Part shown: positions 33,989 through 44,102 of the stretch, piece after piece
How the letters are laid out: every line of letters starts with the position of its first letter
How positions within the stretch are numbered: position 1 is the first letter of the stretch
Assembly: GCF_016591975.1 (NCBI RefSeq)
Contig: NZ_AP024169.1
Location: 4,785,001 to 4,849,000 of the forward strand
DNA length: 64,000 bases
Reading direction: 5' to 3'
Source: Anaeromicropila herbilytica
Lineage (GTDB): Bacteria > Bacillota > Clostridia > Lachnospirales > Lachnospiraceae
The notes under the pieces: model-generated
What the model was told of the DNA's origin: nothing
The model's database searches: none
Seen by the model: only the letters and a program-made list of their open reading frames with translations
Made by a program: the position numbers and the translations under genes

Positions 33989-36286
33989 ATGAATAGTTTT
34001 AATGTAAAAGAAGTACTAGATCAACTTACCATAGAAGAAAAAGCAAGCTTATGCTCTGCTGCTGACTTCTGGCATACTAAAACAATTGAACGATTAAACA
34101 TACCAAATGTCATGGTTTCTGATGGCCCTCACGGACTTAGAAAGCAGGAAGATGACCCAGATCACCTTGGATTCGGAGATAGCGTTGCAGCTGTTTGTTT
34201 TCCAAGTGCATCAGCACTTGCTTGTTCCTTTGATAGAGATCTATTAAAGGAATTAGGTAACGCATTAGGCGACGAATGCCAGGCAGAAGAAGTGTCCACT
34301 TTACTAGGACCAGGTATTAATATGAAACGTTCCCCATTATGTGGACGTAATTTTGAATATTATTCAGAAGATCCATACCTTGCTGGCGAACTTGCTGCTA
34401 GCTATGTAAATGGTGTACAAGAAAAAGGGATTGGTACTAGCCTAAAGCATTTTGCAGCTAATAATCAAGAATATCGTCGCATGAGTATAAGCGCTAACAT
34501 TGACGAACGTACGTTACGCGAAATCTATTTGACTGCATTCGAGATAGTTGTTAAGGAAGCAAAACCAACCACATTAATGTGTTCCTATAACAGAATTAAC
34601 GGAACTTATTCATGTGAAAATGATTGGTTATTAAATAAAGTTCTTCGTGATGAATGGGGCTTTGAAGGACTTGTAATGTCAGATTGGGGTGCAATGAACG
34701 AAAGAGTATCCGCGCTAAAAGCAGGGCTAGATCTTGAGATGCCTTCTTCTAGTGGCATTAATGATAAAGAAATTGTGAAAGCAATCAATAATAAGACTCT
34801 TGATATGGAGACTTTAGATACTGCTACCAAACGAGTATTAAACCTGATCAAACATTTTTATGATAATAAAAAAGAAGGAATTTCCTACGATAAAGAAGCT
34901 CATCACAACCTGGCAAGAAAGATTGCTGGCGAATGTGCTGTCCTTCTAAAAAACGATAATATACTTCCACTTCAACAGGAACAAAAGGTTTGCTTTATTG
35001 GACAATTCGCAAAGGAACCAAGATATCAAGGTGGCGGTTCTAGTCATATACATAGCTTTAAAGTTACAAATGCTGTTGATTCTTTTGCAAGTATGAGTAC
35101 TACATCATTAAAAGGTGAAGAGCAACCATCTGCACCATTTGCCAAAGGTTATCACCTTTCTACAGATAAAATTGATGAAGCTTTGTTACAAGAGGCAGTG
35201 GAATTAGCAAAATCCGTAGAAGTTGCTGTAATATTTGCTGGACTTCCTGATAGTTTTGAAAGCGAAGGCTATGATCGAACACATTTAAACCTTCCAAATT
35301 GCCAAAATATATTAATACAAGAAGTACTTAAGGTTCAACCTAACACACTTATTGTCCTACATAATGGTTCTCCAGTTACTATGCCTTGGATTAATGATGT
35401 TAAAGCAGTACTCGATGTATACTTAGGAGGACAAGCAGTAGGTGAATCTACCATAGATTTATTATATGGAAAAGTAAATCCAAGTGGTAAATTAGCTGAG
35501 ACATTCCCAGTAAAATTAGAAGATAATCCTTCTTACCTTAACTTCCCCGGTACAGAGAAAGAAGTTGTATATAGCGAAGGTATCTATATTGGTTATCGTT
35601 ACTATGAGAAGAAGGCCATGAACGTACTATTTCCTTTTGGACACGGATTAAGCTATACCACATTCCAATATGATGATATGAAACTTAGCAATACCATTAT
35701 GAAAGATACCGATACATTAAGTGTATCATTAAAGATTAAAAATACAGGCTCTGTATTCGGCAAAGAAACGGTTCAGTTATATGTTAAATCTCCAAGCGGT
35801 ACACAAGTACGACCTATCAAAGAGCTAAAAGGATTCGAAAAAGTATCATTACAACCAAACGAAGAAAAAGAAATATTATTTAAACTAGATAAGCGTTCCT
35901 TTGCCTACTATGAGATGTCCATCAATAATTGGTACGTACCTACTGGTGACTATGAGATATTAGTTGGTTCCTCATCTAACAATATCCTACTTTCTCAAAC
36001 TGTACATATCGACTCAACAGGCCACCTACCATTTGTTGTTACCGATACCACAACTTGCGGTGATGTCTATAAATATGTGAAGGACCCATCCATATTCGAT
36101 AATCTAATAAAAAAATGTATTCTTTCCGTACCTCTCTCAGAGGACAATAGTCTTGGGGAAGGTTCTACTGAAATGATAAAGCAAATGTTTGATGGTATGC
36201 CAATTCATTCGATCTTATCTTTTGGAGATTTTGGCATTACACTAGAAGATATTAGGAATGTTATCAATCAATTAAACGCAAAATAA
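33989..36286 (+). CDS. Glycoside hydrolase family 3 (beta-glucosidase type)
   Basis: 765 residues, no signal peptide, so probably cytoplasmic. GH3 N domain (about 10-300) with substrate-binding 'KHFAANNQEYRR' and nucleophile Asp232 in 'GLVMSDWGA', GH3 C domain (about 330-550), and a fibronectin III-like C-terminal domain (about 580-650, 'GKETVQLYVKSP'). Hydrolyses terminal beta-linked glucosyl or xylosyl residues from oligosaccharides. The exact sugar cannot be read from sequence. Start is the ATG after AAAAGGAG. An earlier in-frame ATG overlaps that site. A long hairpin terminator follows. Confidence 0.93.
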   Translation: MNSFNVKEVLDQLTIEEKASLCSAADFWHTKTIERLNIPNVMVSDGPHGLRKQEDDPDHLGFGDSVAAVCFPSASALACSFDRDLLKELGNALGDECQAEEVSTLLGPGINMKRSPLCGRNFEYYSEDPYLAGELAASYVNGVQEKGIGTSLKHFAANNQEYRRMSISANIDERTLREIYLTAFEIVVKEAKPTTLMCSYNRINGTYSCENDWLLNKVLRDEWGFEGLVMSDWGAMNERVSALKAGLDLEMPSSSGINDKEIVKAINNKTLDMETLDTATKRVLNLIKHFYDNKKEGISYDKEAHHNLARKIAGECAVLLKNDNILPLQQEQKVCFIGQFAKEPRYQGGGSSHIHSFKVTNAVDSFASMSTTSLKGEEQPSAPFAKGYHLSTDKIDEALLQEAVELAKSVEVAVIFAGLPDSFESEGYDRTHLNLPNCQNILIQEVLKVQPNTLIVLHNGSPVTMPWINDVKAVLDVYLGGQAVGESTIDLLYGKVNPSGKLAETFPVKLEDNPSYLNFPGTEKEVVYSEGIYIGYRYYEKKAMNVLFPFGHGLSYTTFQYDDMKLSNTIMKDTDTLSVSLKIKNTGSVFGKETVQLYVKSPSGTQVRPIKELKGFEKVSLQPNEEKEILFKLDKRSFAYYEMSINNWYVPTGDYEILVGSSSNNILLSQTVHIDSTGHLPFVVTDTTTCGDVYKYVKDPSIFDNLIKKCILSVPLSEDNSLGEGSTEMIKQMFDGMPIHSILSFGDFGITLEDIRNVINQLNAK

Positions 36287-36289
36287 TGC

Positions 36290-36347
36290 AAAAGGGACAG
36301 TTCACAATAATTGAAATCAGTTATTGTGAATTGCCCCTTTTCTTTTT
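36290..36347 (+). terminator. Strong terminator after the GH3 gene
   Basis: A stem of about 21 bp (AAAAGGGACAGTTCACAATAA with its near-complement, 10-base loop, one mismatch and one wobble) followed by TTTTCTTTTT. Confidence 0.9.
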
Positions 36348-36463
36348 ATTCTTATTCTCTTCCTAGACTCAATACATTATCTCTTTTTCTAATAAAGCTA
36401 AATAATAGTTAATTCATAACATGTTTATTTATAAAACGTGTTTTTCTTAGTTACTTTTTCTAT

Positions 36464-36739
36464 CTAATTAATATAGCTTTTATTATACTGACTTTTATGA
36501 AGATACTTTTCTTTTGTTGCTAGTCCCCCACGAATATGTCTTTCGGATTTGTTAAGGTCTAAGACCATTCTTGCTTTTTTGGCTAGGGATGGGTTAATTT
36601 GAGTTAATCTCTCTGTAACATCTTTATGAACGGTGGATTTGCTTATACCAAATTGCTTTGCAGTCTGACGTACAGTTGCATTATAATCAATGATATAGTT
36701 AGCAATATCTACTGCTCTTTCTTCTATGTAACCTTTCAA
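36464..36739 (-). CDS. spoIIID: Sporulation transcription regulator SpoIIID
   Basis: 91 residues. Mother-cell regulator that adjusts sigma-E and sigma-K genes. It has the diagnostic 'TVRQTAKQFGISKSTVHKDVTERLTQINP' helix-turn-helix and 'RHIRGGLATKEKY' basic region. The start is a TTG giving (M)KGYIEERAVDI, 7 bases after GGGGG, which matches the family length of about 90. The frame runs 23 codons further without a better start. It shows that the organism forms spores. Confidence 0.95.
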   Translation of the reverse strand: MKGYIEERAVDIANYIIDYNATVRQTAKQFGISKSTVHKDVTERLTQINPSLAKKARMVLDLNKSERHIRGGLATKEKYLHKSQYNKSYIN

Positions 36740-36843
36740 AAAGAATCCCCCTATGATACTTATTTTTACATTGTATGCGGCTAGATTCTTAGATAGTACA
36801 GATTCCAAATGGTTTTAATCGCTTAATTCACCCATCCTCTCAA

Positions 36844-39147
36844 TTACTTCAAATCAATTATTAACTCATCTCCTTTTAACATTACCTTTTCTTCTCTTCC
36901 ATGATAACGAAGTATAAATCCTTTATATTTCTTATCGTATCCTCCATAAATCAAGCGTATTTTTACTTCATGTTCTTTTGTTAACTCTATTTGATATTGA
37001 TTATATTCGCCCTTCTGATAAGCATAATCTTCACCATTATCTTGATAATGAGTATAAGAGCCTACTCCGTCATATAGATCTAGAATTAGGTACTCTATTT
37101 CCTTCTCACCTATATACTTAATGTCTGGATAATTTGGTATAATGCTACCACTCTTTACGTAGATCGGACAAATATCAAGTGGTGCTTCCTTTATAATAAT
37201 TCGTTTACCCTGATGAACCTCTCTTGTCCAATAATCCACCCATTTACCTTCTGGTAAATACACCGCACGAAACCTCTTACCTTGTTCTACAACTGGCGCT
37301 ACTAATACATTTTCACCAACTAAGAACTCATCATTGGTTTCTTTTACTTTCTCGTCCGACTGATAGTGTAGAATTAGCGGACGCATAATTGGTAATCCAG
37401 TTTTTTCACTCTCATAGAACAGATCGTATAAATATGGAATTAATTGATATCTTAACTTGATATATTTACGATTGATATCTAATGTTTTCTTGTCAAACAT
37501 CCATGGTTCCTGATATCTACTACCGCTCGCAGAGTGGTTTCTACATAGAGGCGAGAAGCATCCCACTTGAATCCATCTACTTAACAATTCCTTGGTTGCT
37601 TCATGACCAAACCCTCCAATATCTGTTCCTGCAAAAGCTATTCCGCTCATTCCAAGATTAATTAATTGCGGAATTGCCATCTGCAAATGCGGCCATAGGC
37701 TTTGATTATCTCCCGTCCAAACGGTACTGTATTTTTGAGTACCAGCAAAGCAAGCCCTTGTAATTACAAATGGACGCTTTTTATCATGTTTTTTAAGACC
37801 ATCAAAAGTTGCTTTTGACATAAAATGTCCATATACATTATGTACTTCTTCATGGTTTGTCGTTCTTCCATCCATAGAAAATACAACATCCTTAGGAATC
37901 TCACCTTTAAAACTTGCAGGTTCATTCATATCATTCCAGATTCCCTTTACTCCACTTTCAAGCATAATCTTCTGTTTATCTGCCCACCACTCTCTTACCT
38001 TTTCCTCAGTAAAATTAGGGAATACTGAATCTCCTGGCCACACTTGATTTACATAGATATCACCATTTGTATCTGTAGCAAAATACCCATTTTGCTTGCC
38101 TTCTTCATATACGAAATATTCATCCTCTTTCTTAACGCCTGGATCTATAATGGTAACAATCTTAAACCCTTCTTCTTCTAAATCATGAATTAATTGTATA
38201 TAGTTAGGGAAGTCCTTCCCGTTCCATGTAAACACTTTAAAATCTTGCATATAGTCAATATCTAGATGAATAGCATCACAAGGAATATCCAATTCCCTAA
38301 AGTGTCTTGCAATATCTCTTACACTGTCTTCATTCTCATATGACCATCTCGATTGTTGATAACCTAAGGTCCATAATTGAGGTAGCGGAGTTCTTCCAGT
38401 CAAGTACGTATAATGATATATGATTTCTTTCATATCTTCACCATAGATAAAATAATAATCGAGATTTCCTTTATCCGCAGCAAAGAAATAATAATCATCG
38501 CTCTCTTTTCCCATATCAAAATAACTCTTATAGTGATTATCAAAGAATATTCCAAATACATGATTCTTTTTTAATGTAATGAAAAATGGAATTGACTTAT
38601 ATAAAGACTTATAGGATTCATTATGCGCCGAAGGATCGTCCGTATTCCACATCTCGTATTCATATCCTCTTTTATTTAAAAAGCCTGTTTTATCACCTAG
38701 ACCGTAAAACGCTTCATCTTCTTCCATTTCTTTGATTACTATTATTTTATTCTCAGCTTCCTCGGAATTACTAATCTGATGTCCTTCCATTAATGCCAAT
38801 TCCTTAGCTTCCTTTGATTGTTTCGTCGCTTGCAATCGGCTCTTTCTATAATCTTTACAAAGGCTTTTTCCTTTCGCATCATAAAAATCTACTTTGTACT
38901 CATCATATACTTTAACAATTAATTTACTCGTTGTTATGGTAACGCAAGCAGAATCCATCTCAACCTGATATACGGTTGGTACTTTTTTATCTCCTTCAAT
39001 TGAAGTTGAATGATGCTCTTCACTATCAAGTCCAGCAAACACATTTATTATTGAATCTGTCAATACCTCAATTCTTGTTGTCATCTCTTCAAAGTGAAGA
39101 TAAATAACTTGCTCTTTTTTCTCGTAACTTTTTAGTCTACCAAACAT
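36844..39147 (-). CDS. Glycoside hydrolase family 31 (alpha-glucosidase type)
   Basis: 767 residues, no signal peptide. N-terminal beta-sandwich, then a (beta/alpha)8 barrel with 'WTLGYQQSRWSYENED' (about 259-274) and nucleophile Asp406 in 'GIWNDMNEP'. The acid/base region is 'VWTGDNQSLWPHL', and 'RNHSASGSRYQEPW' and the C-terminal beta domains follow. Cleaves alpha-linked glucose (or related) residues from oligosaccharides in the cytoplasm. It follows the YgjP-like gene by 20 bases on the same strand. ATG after AGGAG. Confidence 0.94.
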   Translation of the reverse strand: MFGRLKSYEKKEQVIYLHFEEMTTRIEVLTDSIINVFAGLDSEEHHSTSIEGDKKVPTVYQVEMDSACVTITTSKLIVKVYDEYKVDFYDAKGKSLCKDYRKSRLQATKQSKEAKELALMEGHQISNSEEAENKIIVIKEMEEDEAFYGLGDKTGFLNKRGYEYEMWNTDDPSAHNESYKSLYKSIPFFITLKKNHVFGIFFDNHYKSYFDMGKESDDYYFFAADKGNLDYYFIYGEDMKEIIYHYTYLTGRTPLPQLWTLGYQQSRWSYENEDSVRDIARHFRELDIPCDAIHLDIDYMQDFKVFTWNGKDFPNYIQLIHDLEEEGFKIVTIIDPGVKKEDEYFVYEEGKQNGYFATDTNGDIYVNQVWPGDSVFPNFTEEKVREWWADKQKIMLESGVKGIWNDMNEPASFKGEIPKDVVFSMDGRTTNHEEVHNVYGHFMSKATFDGLKKHDKKRPFVITRACFAGTQKYSTVWTGDNQSLWPHLQMAIPQLINLGMSGIAFAGTDIGGFGHEATKELLSRWIQVGCFSPLCRNHSASGSRYQEPWMFDKKTLDINRKYIKLRYQLIPYLYDLFYESEKTGLPIMRPLILHYQSDEKVKETNDEFLVGENVLVAPVVEQGKRFRAVYLPEGKWVDYWTREVHQGKRIIIKEAPLDICPIYVKSGSIIPNYPDIKYIGEKEIEYLILDLYDGVGSYTHYQDNGEDYAYQKGEYNQYQIELTKEHEVKIRLIYGGYDKKYKGFILRYHGREEKVMLKGDELIIDLK

Positions 39148-39167
39148 TATTTACTCTCCTAGTTCAT

Positions 39168-39878
39168 TTACTTTTTATTATTTAATATTTTTTCTTGTTC
39201 CTTATAATCTGGCATAAATTCAGCAACTAAATTCCAAAAATCTCTTGAATGATTCATATACTTCAAATGACTAAGTTCATGTAATATTACATAATCAATC
39301 ACTTTATCTTGATAGAACACTAAGTCTCTATTCAATGAAATATTCCCGCTAGAAGAACATCTTCCCCAGCTTCTTGTTAGCTTTTTAATCGTAACCTTCT
39401 TTGGATATAACGAGGTTATTTCACTTAAGTAGGTTATACGTTCCTCTATCTTATTCTTAACAAGTTTTTGATAAAATTTCTGAATTGAATGTTCAAGAAT
39501 TGGTTTCAATTCTTTCTCCTGATAGCTTTTAGGCAATGTTACAAGAAGATTATCATGTTCTATATAGATACTAACTTGACTACAGTCTTCATAACGAATC
39601 TTAAGCTGATATTGTTTACCAAATACATAGAACATTTCTCCTTCCATAAATATCAATTCTCTTCTGACATTATTTTGTTGTATTTGATATTTTTCTTTTA
39701 TCCATTCTTCTTTTTGTAATAATATGTCTTCAATTATCTTTTTATTTGTACGTAATGGCACCTTAACTGTTACCAGATTGTTTTTAATGCTGATATATAT
39801 ATGTTTTCGCTTACCATAATCTATTTCATATGGAATCTTTAGATTCCCGTACTCAAGTATTCCTTTATCTTTAAGCAT
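39168..39878 (-). CDS. YgjP-type zinc metallopeptidase-like protein (DUF45)
   Basis: 236 residues. C-terminal 'SWGRCSSSGNISLNR' and 'VIDYVILHELSHLKYMNHSRDFW' give the HExxH zinc motif (200-204) with a third His nearby, the hallmark of the YgjP/SprT-like family. Substrate unknown. The start is taken at the ATG 9 bases after AAAGGT. An in-frame ATG six codons upstream lacks a ribosome site. It is upstream of the GH31 gene and probably cotranscribed. Confidence 0.85.
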   Translation of the reverse strand: MLKDKGILEYGNLKIPYEIDYGKRKHIYISIKNNLVTVKVPLRTNKKIIEDILLQKEEWIKEKYQIQQNNVRRELIFMEGEMFYVFGKQYQLKIRYEDCSQVSIYIEHDNLLVTLPKSYQEKELKPILEHSIQKFYQKLVKNKIEERITYLSEITSLYPKKVTIKKLTRSWGRCSSSGNISLNRDLVFYQDKVIDYVILHELSHLKYMNHSRDFWNLVAEFMPDYKEQEKILNNKK

Positions 39879-40116
39879 CGCTAAGCTACCTTTCATTTTT
39901 TCGTAAATTTTCGTATATTTAAAGTATATACCATTATTTTTAAATATTCAAGTAATTTAGATTCTCAAATTAAAAGCATCCGTTAAAATTGTTATATTGA
40001 TACAATATTGAAACGGTGCTATAATATTATAAATCTTACATTAATTTTACATTTTTTATAATTATTTGTAATATTTATTAAGTATTATTTATAATATAAT
40101 TTGGAGGTAAGTATAG

Positions 40117-40473
40117 ATGTCTTTTGGCAGTAACCTGGAACGCTTTCGTAAATCAAAGAAAATAAGTCAATCCGCTCTCGGAACTTCGATTGGTATCACA
40201 CAACAAATGATAAGTAGTTATGAAAAAGACTTATCCTCACCAAACATAGATGTGTTAATTAAATTATCTGATTTTTTCAATGTATCTATTGACACTTTAG
40301 TTGGACACCATGCAAAAACATCTGATTTTCACTCTTCAACATCCAGATTTCTTACTTATTTTACTGGTCTTACAGAATTAGATCGTGAAAAGTGTATTCT
40401 CATTATACAGACAATTCTTACTGACCGTAATCTTAAACTTGATAAAAAAAGAAAGAGAAGTCAACCTTTATAA
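40117..40473 (+). CDS. XRE-family regulator
   Basis: 118 residues. Cro/CI-type helix-turn-helix (about 6-62: 'LERFRKSKKISQSALGTSIGITQQMISSYEKDLSSPNIDVLIKLSDFFNVSIDTLVG') and a short C-terminal helix with a Lys/Arg-rich end. Single gene with AT-rich upstream region, AGGAGG-like site (GGAGGTAAG) before the ATG. Targets unknown. The terminator stem begins inside the last codons. Confidence 0.88.
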   Translation: MSFGSNLERFRKSKKISQSALGTSIGITQQMISSYEKDLSSPNIDVLIKLSDFFNVSIDTLVGHHAKTSDFHSSTSRFLTYFTGLTELDREKCILIIQTILTDRNLKLDKKRKRSQPL

Positions 40474-40490
40474 CGACTTCTCTTTCTTTT
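40447..40490. terminator. Bidirectional terminator
   Basis: A perfect 16-bp stem (AAAAGAAAGAGAAGTC / complement, 12-base loop), T-rich on both sides, between the convergent XRE and pdp genes. It overlaps the XRE 3' end. Confidence 0.88.
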
Positions 40491-40496
40491 AATTAA

Positions 40497-41825
40497 TTAG
40501 ATGTTATAACGTTCTACGCCTTCTTTTCCAACTCTTGCAAATATTAAAGGCTTGTCTTCTGACTTGGTATCACCAATTTGATAAGCATCAAGAATCATTT
40601 TATTTGCATTCTCAAACAATTCTTCTTTAGAAGCATATAAAGTCGCAAGGACATCGCCTTTTTTAACATAAGATCCAATCTTATTCTTTAGTATAATACC
40701 TGCCGAATAATCAATCACACTATCTTTTGTTTCTCTACCAGCTCCAAGGGAAGTTGATGCTATTCCACATTCTTCTGTATTAATATGTGTAATATAGCCT
40801 TCTACTTCTGCTTTAACATCATAAGAGTATGGTGCAGATGGAAGTAAATCAAGATCATCAACTATCTTTTCATCTCCGCCTTGTGCTTTTAACATTGCTT
40901 TTAATTTCTCATAAGCTGCACCTGATTTGATAGAATCTTTTGCAAGTTCCATACATTCCTCAAGAGTTCCCTTATTGCATAAGTACAACATGTTACTAGC
41001 AAGTTGTAAACACACTTCGGTCAAATCTTCTGGACCATGACCTTTAAGTGTTGCAGCTGCTTCCTTAACTTCTAGTGAATTACCAATACCATTACCTAAT
41101 GGAATATCCATATCAGTAATTAAGGCAACTGTTCTTCTATTCTGGTGTTCGCCAATCGCTACCATCTTCTCCGCTAATAGTATGGAATCTTCCAATGTCT
41201 TCATAAAGGCACCACTTCCAGTTTTTACATCCAAGAGAATTGCATCACTTCCAGCTGCAAGCTTTTTACTCATAATAGATGCTGCAATTAATGGTATACT
41301 ATCTACAGTTGCTGTTACATCTCTTAAAGCATATAGTTTTTTATCTGCAGGTGCTAAGTTTCCAGATTGTCCAATAACACTAACTCCAAGTTCATTCACT
41401 ATTTTAAAGAATTCTTCTCTTTCAAGTGAAGTCTTTAAGTTTGGAATAGATTCCATCTTATCTATGGTTCCTCCAGTGTGCCCTAATCCTCTACCAGACA
41501 TTTTTGCAACTTTACCACCACAAGCAGCAACGATTGGTGCAATTACTAAAGTAGTTTTATCACCAACACCACCAGTACTATGTTTATCTACTTTTATACC
41601 TTCAATACCTGATAAATCAACCATATCTCCTGAATGCGCCATAGCATTTGTTAAAACAGCAGTTTCATGGTCATTCATTCCTTTAAAATAAATTGCCATG
41701 AGCATTGCTGACATCTGGTAATCAGGAATCTCACCAGATACATAAGATTCTATCATAAACTTAATTTCTTCATCACTTAATACATCACCGTTTCTTTTTT
41801 TGGTGATTAAATCATACATTCTCAT
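40497..41825 (-). CDS. pdp: Pyrimidine-nucleoside phosphorylase
   Basis: 442 residues. Splits uridine, thymidine and deoxyuridine with phosphate to base and (deoxy)ribose-1-phosphate. Conserved 'KHSTGGVGDKTTLVIAPIVAACGGKVAKMSGRGLGHTGGTIDK' and 'LDVKTGSGAFM' are present, and the C-terminal domain is typical. Start set at the ATG giving MRMYDLI, the family terminus. The frame is open for 63 more codons with no family similarity, and that part is treated as leader. An alternative ATG four codons upstream is possible. Last gene of the deo operon. Confidence 0.95.
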   Translation of the reverse strand: MRMYDLITKKRNGDVLSDEEIKFMIESYVSGEIPDYQMSAMLMAIYFKGMNDHETAVLTNAMAHSGDMVDLSGIEGIKVDKHSTGGVGDKTTLVIAPIVAACGGKVAKMSGRGLGHTGGTIDKMESIPNLKTSLEREEFFKIVNELGVSVIGQSGNLAPADKKLYALRDVTATVDSIPLIAASIMSKKLAAGSDAILLDVKTGSGAFMKTLEDSILLAEKMVAIGEHQNRRTVALITDMDIPLGNGIGNSLEVKEAAATLKGHGPEDLTEVCLQLASNMLYLCNKGTLEECMELAKDSIKSGAAYEKLKAMLKAQGGDEKIVDDLDLLPSAPYSYDVKAEVEGYITHINTEECGIASTSLGAGRETKDSVIDYSAGIILKNKIGSYVKKGDVLATLYASKEELFENANKMILDAYQIGDTKSEDKPLIFARVGKEGVERYNI

Positions 41826-42194
41826 ATTTTTATCCATTGTATAACACACAAAATGTGTTACCGCCACAATAAAAAGGTGGGAAGAATCCATATGTGGCAT
41901 TCCTTTCCTTATTCTACTTTCTTCCAACCTTATAGCCATTCGCTTTTGAAAATTATTTCCTTCCGTTATAAACAATGAATTTGTAGCAAAATAAACTATT
42001 AAATTACTCTTCAAATCAATATATATTTTCTATCTATATTAGGGTGCCAAAATTGACACCCTAATTATATTATTTAATGCGACGTTTCTAATTCCCATTT
42101 AACTATTTAGTTTTAATTATGTTCAGTCTTGTGACCGAACTATATCTAATTTTGAAACCAAATTACAATTATGATAATCTCGTATACATAGTAA
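41826..42194 (-). other. Leader between cdd and pdp with a hairpin
   Basis: 369 bases. It contains TTAGGGTGCCAA / TTGACACCCTAA (42039-42064, 12-bp stem with one mismatch, 2-base loop) with no following T run. It may be an mRNA processing or stability element within the operon. An accidental open frame continuous with pdp covers 41826-42014. Confidence 0.45.
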
Positions 42195-42626
42195 TTAACT
42201 ATTAGAAAAGGCCCCCACATTCAGATTTCCTGGTCCAAAACCATATGGCAACATTTCTTCCAAGGTTAGAACTTTATAATTTTCTGGAGATGTAGCTAAT
42301 ATAATCTGAAATGTTTTAGGATCGCAAAATTCCATCATTACCTGGCGACACACACCACAAGGGGGGCATATATCTGTTAATACTCCTTCTTTACCACCTA
42401 CAATTACAATTGACTGAAACTCTCTTACGCCTTCACTTACTGCTTTAAAAAAAGCAGTACGTTCTGCACAATTCGTTGGTGTATAAGATGCATTTTCAAT
42501 ATTACAGCCAGTATATACTTGACCATTTTTAGCTAAAAGTGCTGCTGCTACTCTAAAATTAGAATATGGTACATAGGAATATTTTAATGTGTCAATTGCA
42601 ATCACTATCTGTTCTTCAATTTTCAT
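42195..42626 (-). CDS. cdd: Cytidine deaminase
   Basis: 143 residues, the short tetrameric type. Deaminates cytidine/deoxycytidine to uridine forms that feed Pdp. Zinc ligands: Cys53 and catalytic Glu55 in 'TNCAERTAFF', Cys87 and Cys90 in 'CPPCGVC'. ATG after GGAGGG. Between deoC and pdp in the operon. Confidence 0.96.
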   Translation of the reverse strand: MKIEEQIVIAIDTLKYSYVPYSNFRVAAALLAKNGQVYTGCNIENASYTPTNCAERTAFFKAVSEGVREFQSIVIVGGKEGVLTDICPPCGVCRQVMMEFCDPKTFQIILATSPENYKVLTLEEMLPYGFGPGNLNVGAFSNS

Positions 42627-42696
42627 ATCAGATTGCCCTCCTCTTATTCTGAAATTATCTAACCTGTTTCAGACTGTAGTTTATATTATGCTAAGA

Positions 42697-43362
42697 TTAA
42701 TATCCGGAACCTTGTTCGTTTTTTGCTAATTTTACGATTCTACTAGTTCCTAAACGACTAGCACCAAGAGAAATAAATTTCTTCGCATCATCAAAAGATG
42801 AGATTCCACCAGCTGCTTTAATCTTAACATCTTTGCCTACATATTTTGCAAATAATGCAACATCTTCAAATGTAGCACCAGATGTTGAGAATCCTGTAGA
42901 AGTTTTGATATAGTCCGCTTTCGCATTTGTAACCACTTCACACATCTTGATCTTTTCTTCTTCAGTCAATAGGCAAGTTTCAATAATTACTTTAAGAACT
43001 TTATCACCGCATGCTGCTTTTATCTGACGAATTTCATCTTCAATCATATCATATAAGCCATCTTTTACATGACCAATATTAATTACCATATCGATTTCAT
43101 CTGCACCATTATTAATAGCATCTTTCGTTTCAAATACCTTCACTGCAGTTGTGTTATAACCATTTGGAAAACCAATTACAGTACATACTTTCATCTTGCC
43201 TTCAACATATTCTTTTGCCTTTTTGACATAAGAAGCTGGGATACAAACAGAGGCTACCTGATAAGTGATAGCATCATCACAGATTGTCTTAATATCACTC
43301 CATGTTGCTGTTTGTGTTAATAATGTATGGTCTACTTTTTCAAAGATTTCTTTATTTTCCAT
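42697..43362 (-). CDS. deoC: Deoxyribose-phosphate aldolase
   Basis: 221 residues. Cleaves 2-deoxyribose-5-phosphate to acetaldehyde and glyceraldehyde-3-phosphate. The Schiff-base lysine lies in 'YIKTSTGFS' and the second lysine in 'KIKAAGGI'. 'VCTVIGFPNG' and 'EIDMVINIG' are conserved. AGGAGAGG precedes the ATG. 26 bases after deoD. Confidence 0.97.
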   Translation of the reverse strand: MENKEIFEKVDHTLLTQTATWSDIKTICDDAITYQVASVCIPASYVKKAKEYVEGKMKVCTVIGFPNGYNTTAVKVFETKDAINNGADEIDMVINIGHVKDGLYDMIEDEIRQIKAACGDKVLKVIIETCLLTEEEKIKMCEVVTNAKADYIKTSTGFSTSGATFEDVALFAKYVGKDVKIKAAGGISSFDDAKKFISLGASRLGTSRIVKLAKNEQGSGY

Positions 43363-43388
43363 GATATAATCCTCTCCTAATGCCTCTA

Positions 43389-44102
43389 TTATTCAGCTAT
43401 TTCTAACGCAATTTCCATCATTTCTTTGAAGCTTACTTGTCTTTCTTCAGCAGGTAATGCTTCCCCAGTATATAAATGATCTGAAATAGTAAGAATACAT
43501 AACGCTTTCTTACCCAACTTTGCAGCGTTCATATATAATCCAGCTGCTTCCATTTCTACTGCAAGAACACCCATTGCTTTCCACTTATCATTAGCTTCTG
43601 TATTAGCATCATAGAATGTATCAGAAGATAGAATATTACCAACTTTAACAGAGATTTTCTTTTCTTCTGCAACTTCAACTGCTTTTCTTAATAATGAGAA
43701 ATCTGCAACTGGAGCTAATGTACCTGGTAATTGATATTGAGCAGCAAAGTTAGAATTAGTGGATGCTGCCATGCCAATTACAACGTCACGTACTTTAACA
43801 TCATCAGCAAAACCACCTGCAGAACCAATACGGATGATAGATTCTACTCCATAAAAACTATATAGTTCATAAGAGTAGATTCCAATAGATGGGATACCCA
43901 TTCCACCACCCATAACGGATACTTTTTTACCTTTATATGTTCCTGTATATCCAAACATATTTCTTACTGTATTAAAGCAAGTGTAATCTTCTAAGAAGTT
44001 CTCAGCAATAAATTTTGCTCTTAAAGGATCTCCTGGCATTAGAACTGTTTTTGCAATTTCTCCTGATTTTGCTCCATTGTGTGGAGTAGGTGTATTTGAC
44101 AT
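43389..44102 (-). CDS. deoD: Purine-nucleoside phosphorylase (DeoD type)
   Basis: 237 residues, hexameric trimer-of-dimers class. Converts purine (deoxy)nucleosides and phosphate to base and (deoxy)ribose-1-phosphate. 'PTPHNGAKSGEIAKTVLMPGDPLRAK', 'VMGGGMGIPS', 'VEMEAAGLY' and the catalytic 'TISDHLYTGE' are all present. AGGAGG before the ATG. Confidence 0.97.
   Translation of the reverse strand: MSNTPTPHNGAKSGEIAKTVLMPGDPLRAKFIAENFLEDYTCFNTVRNMFGYTGTYKGKKVSVMGGGMGIPSIGIYSYELYSFYGVESIIRIGSAGGFADDVKVRDVVIGMAASTNSNFAAQYQLPGTLAPVADFSLLRKAVEVAEEKKISVKVGNILSSDTFYDANTEANDKWKAMGVLAVEMEAAGLYMNAAKLGKKALCILTISDHLYTGEALPAEERQVSFKEMMEIALEIAE

Noticed and set aside
41826..42014. 63-codon N-terminal extension of pdp with a hydrophobic stretch
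   Set aside because: Pyrimidine-nucleoside phosphorylases begin at MRMYD. The extension has no conserved residues and no clear ribosome site.
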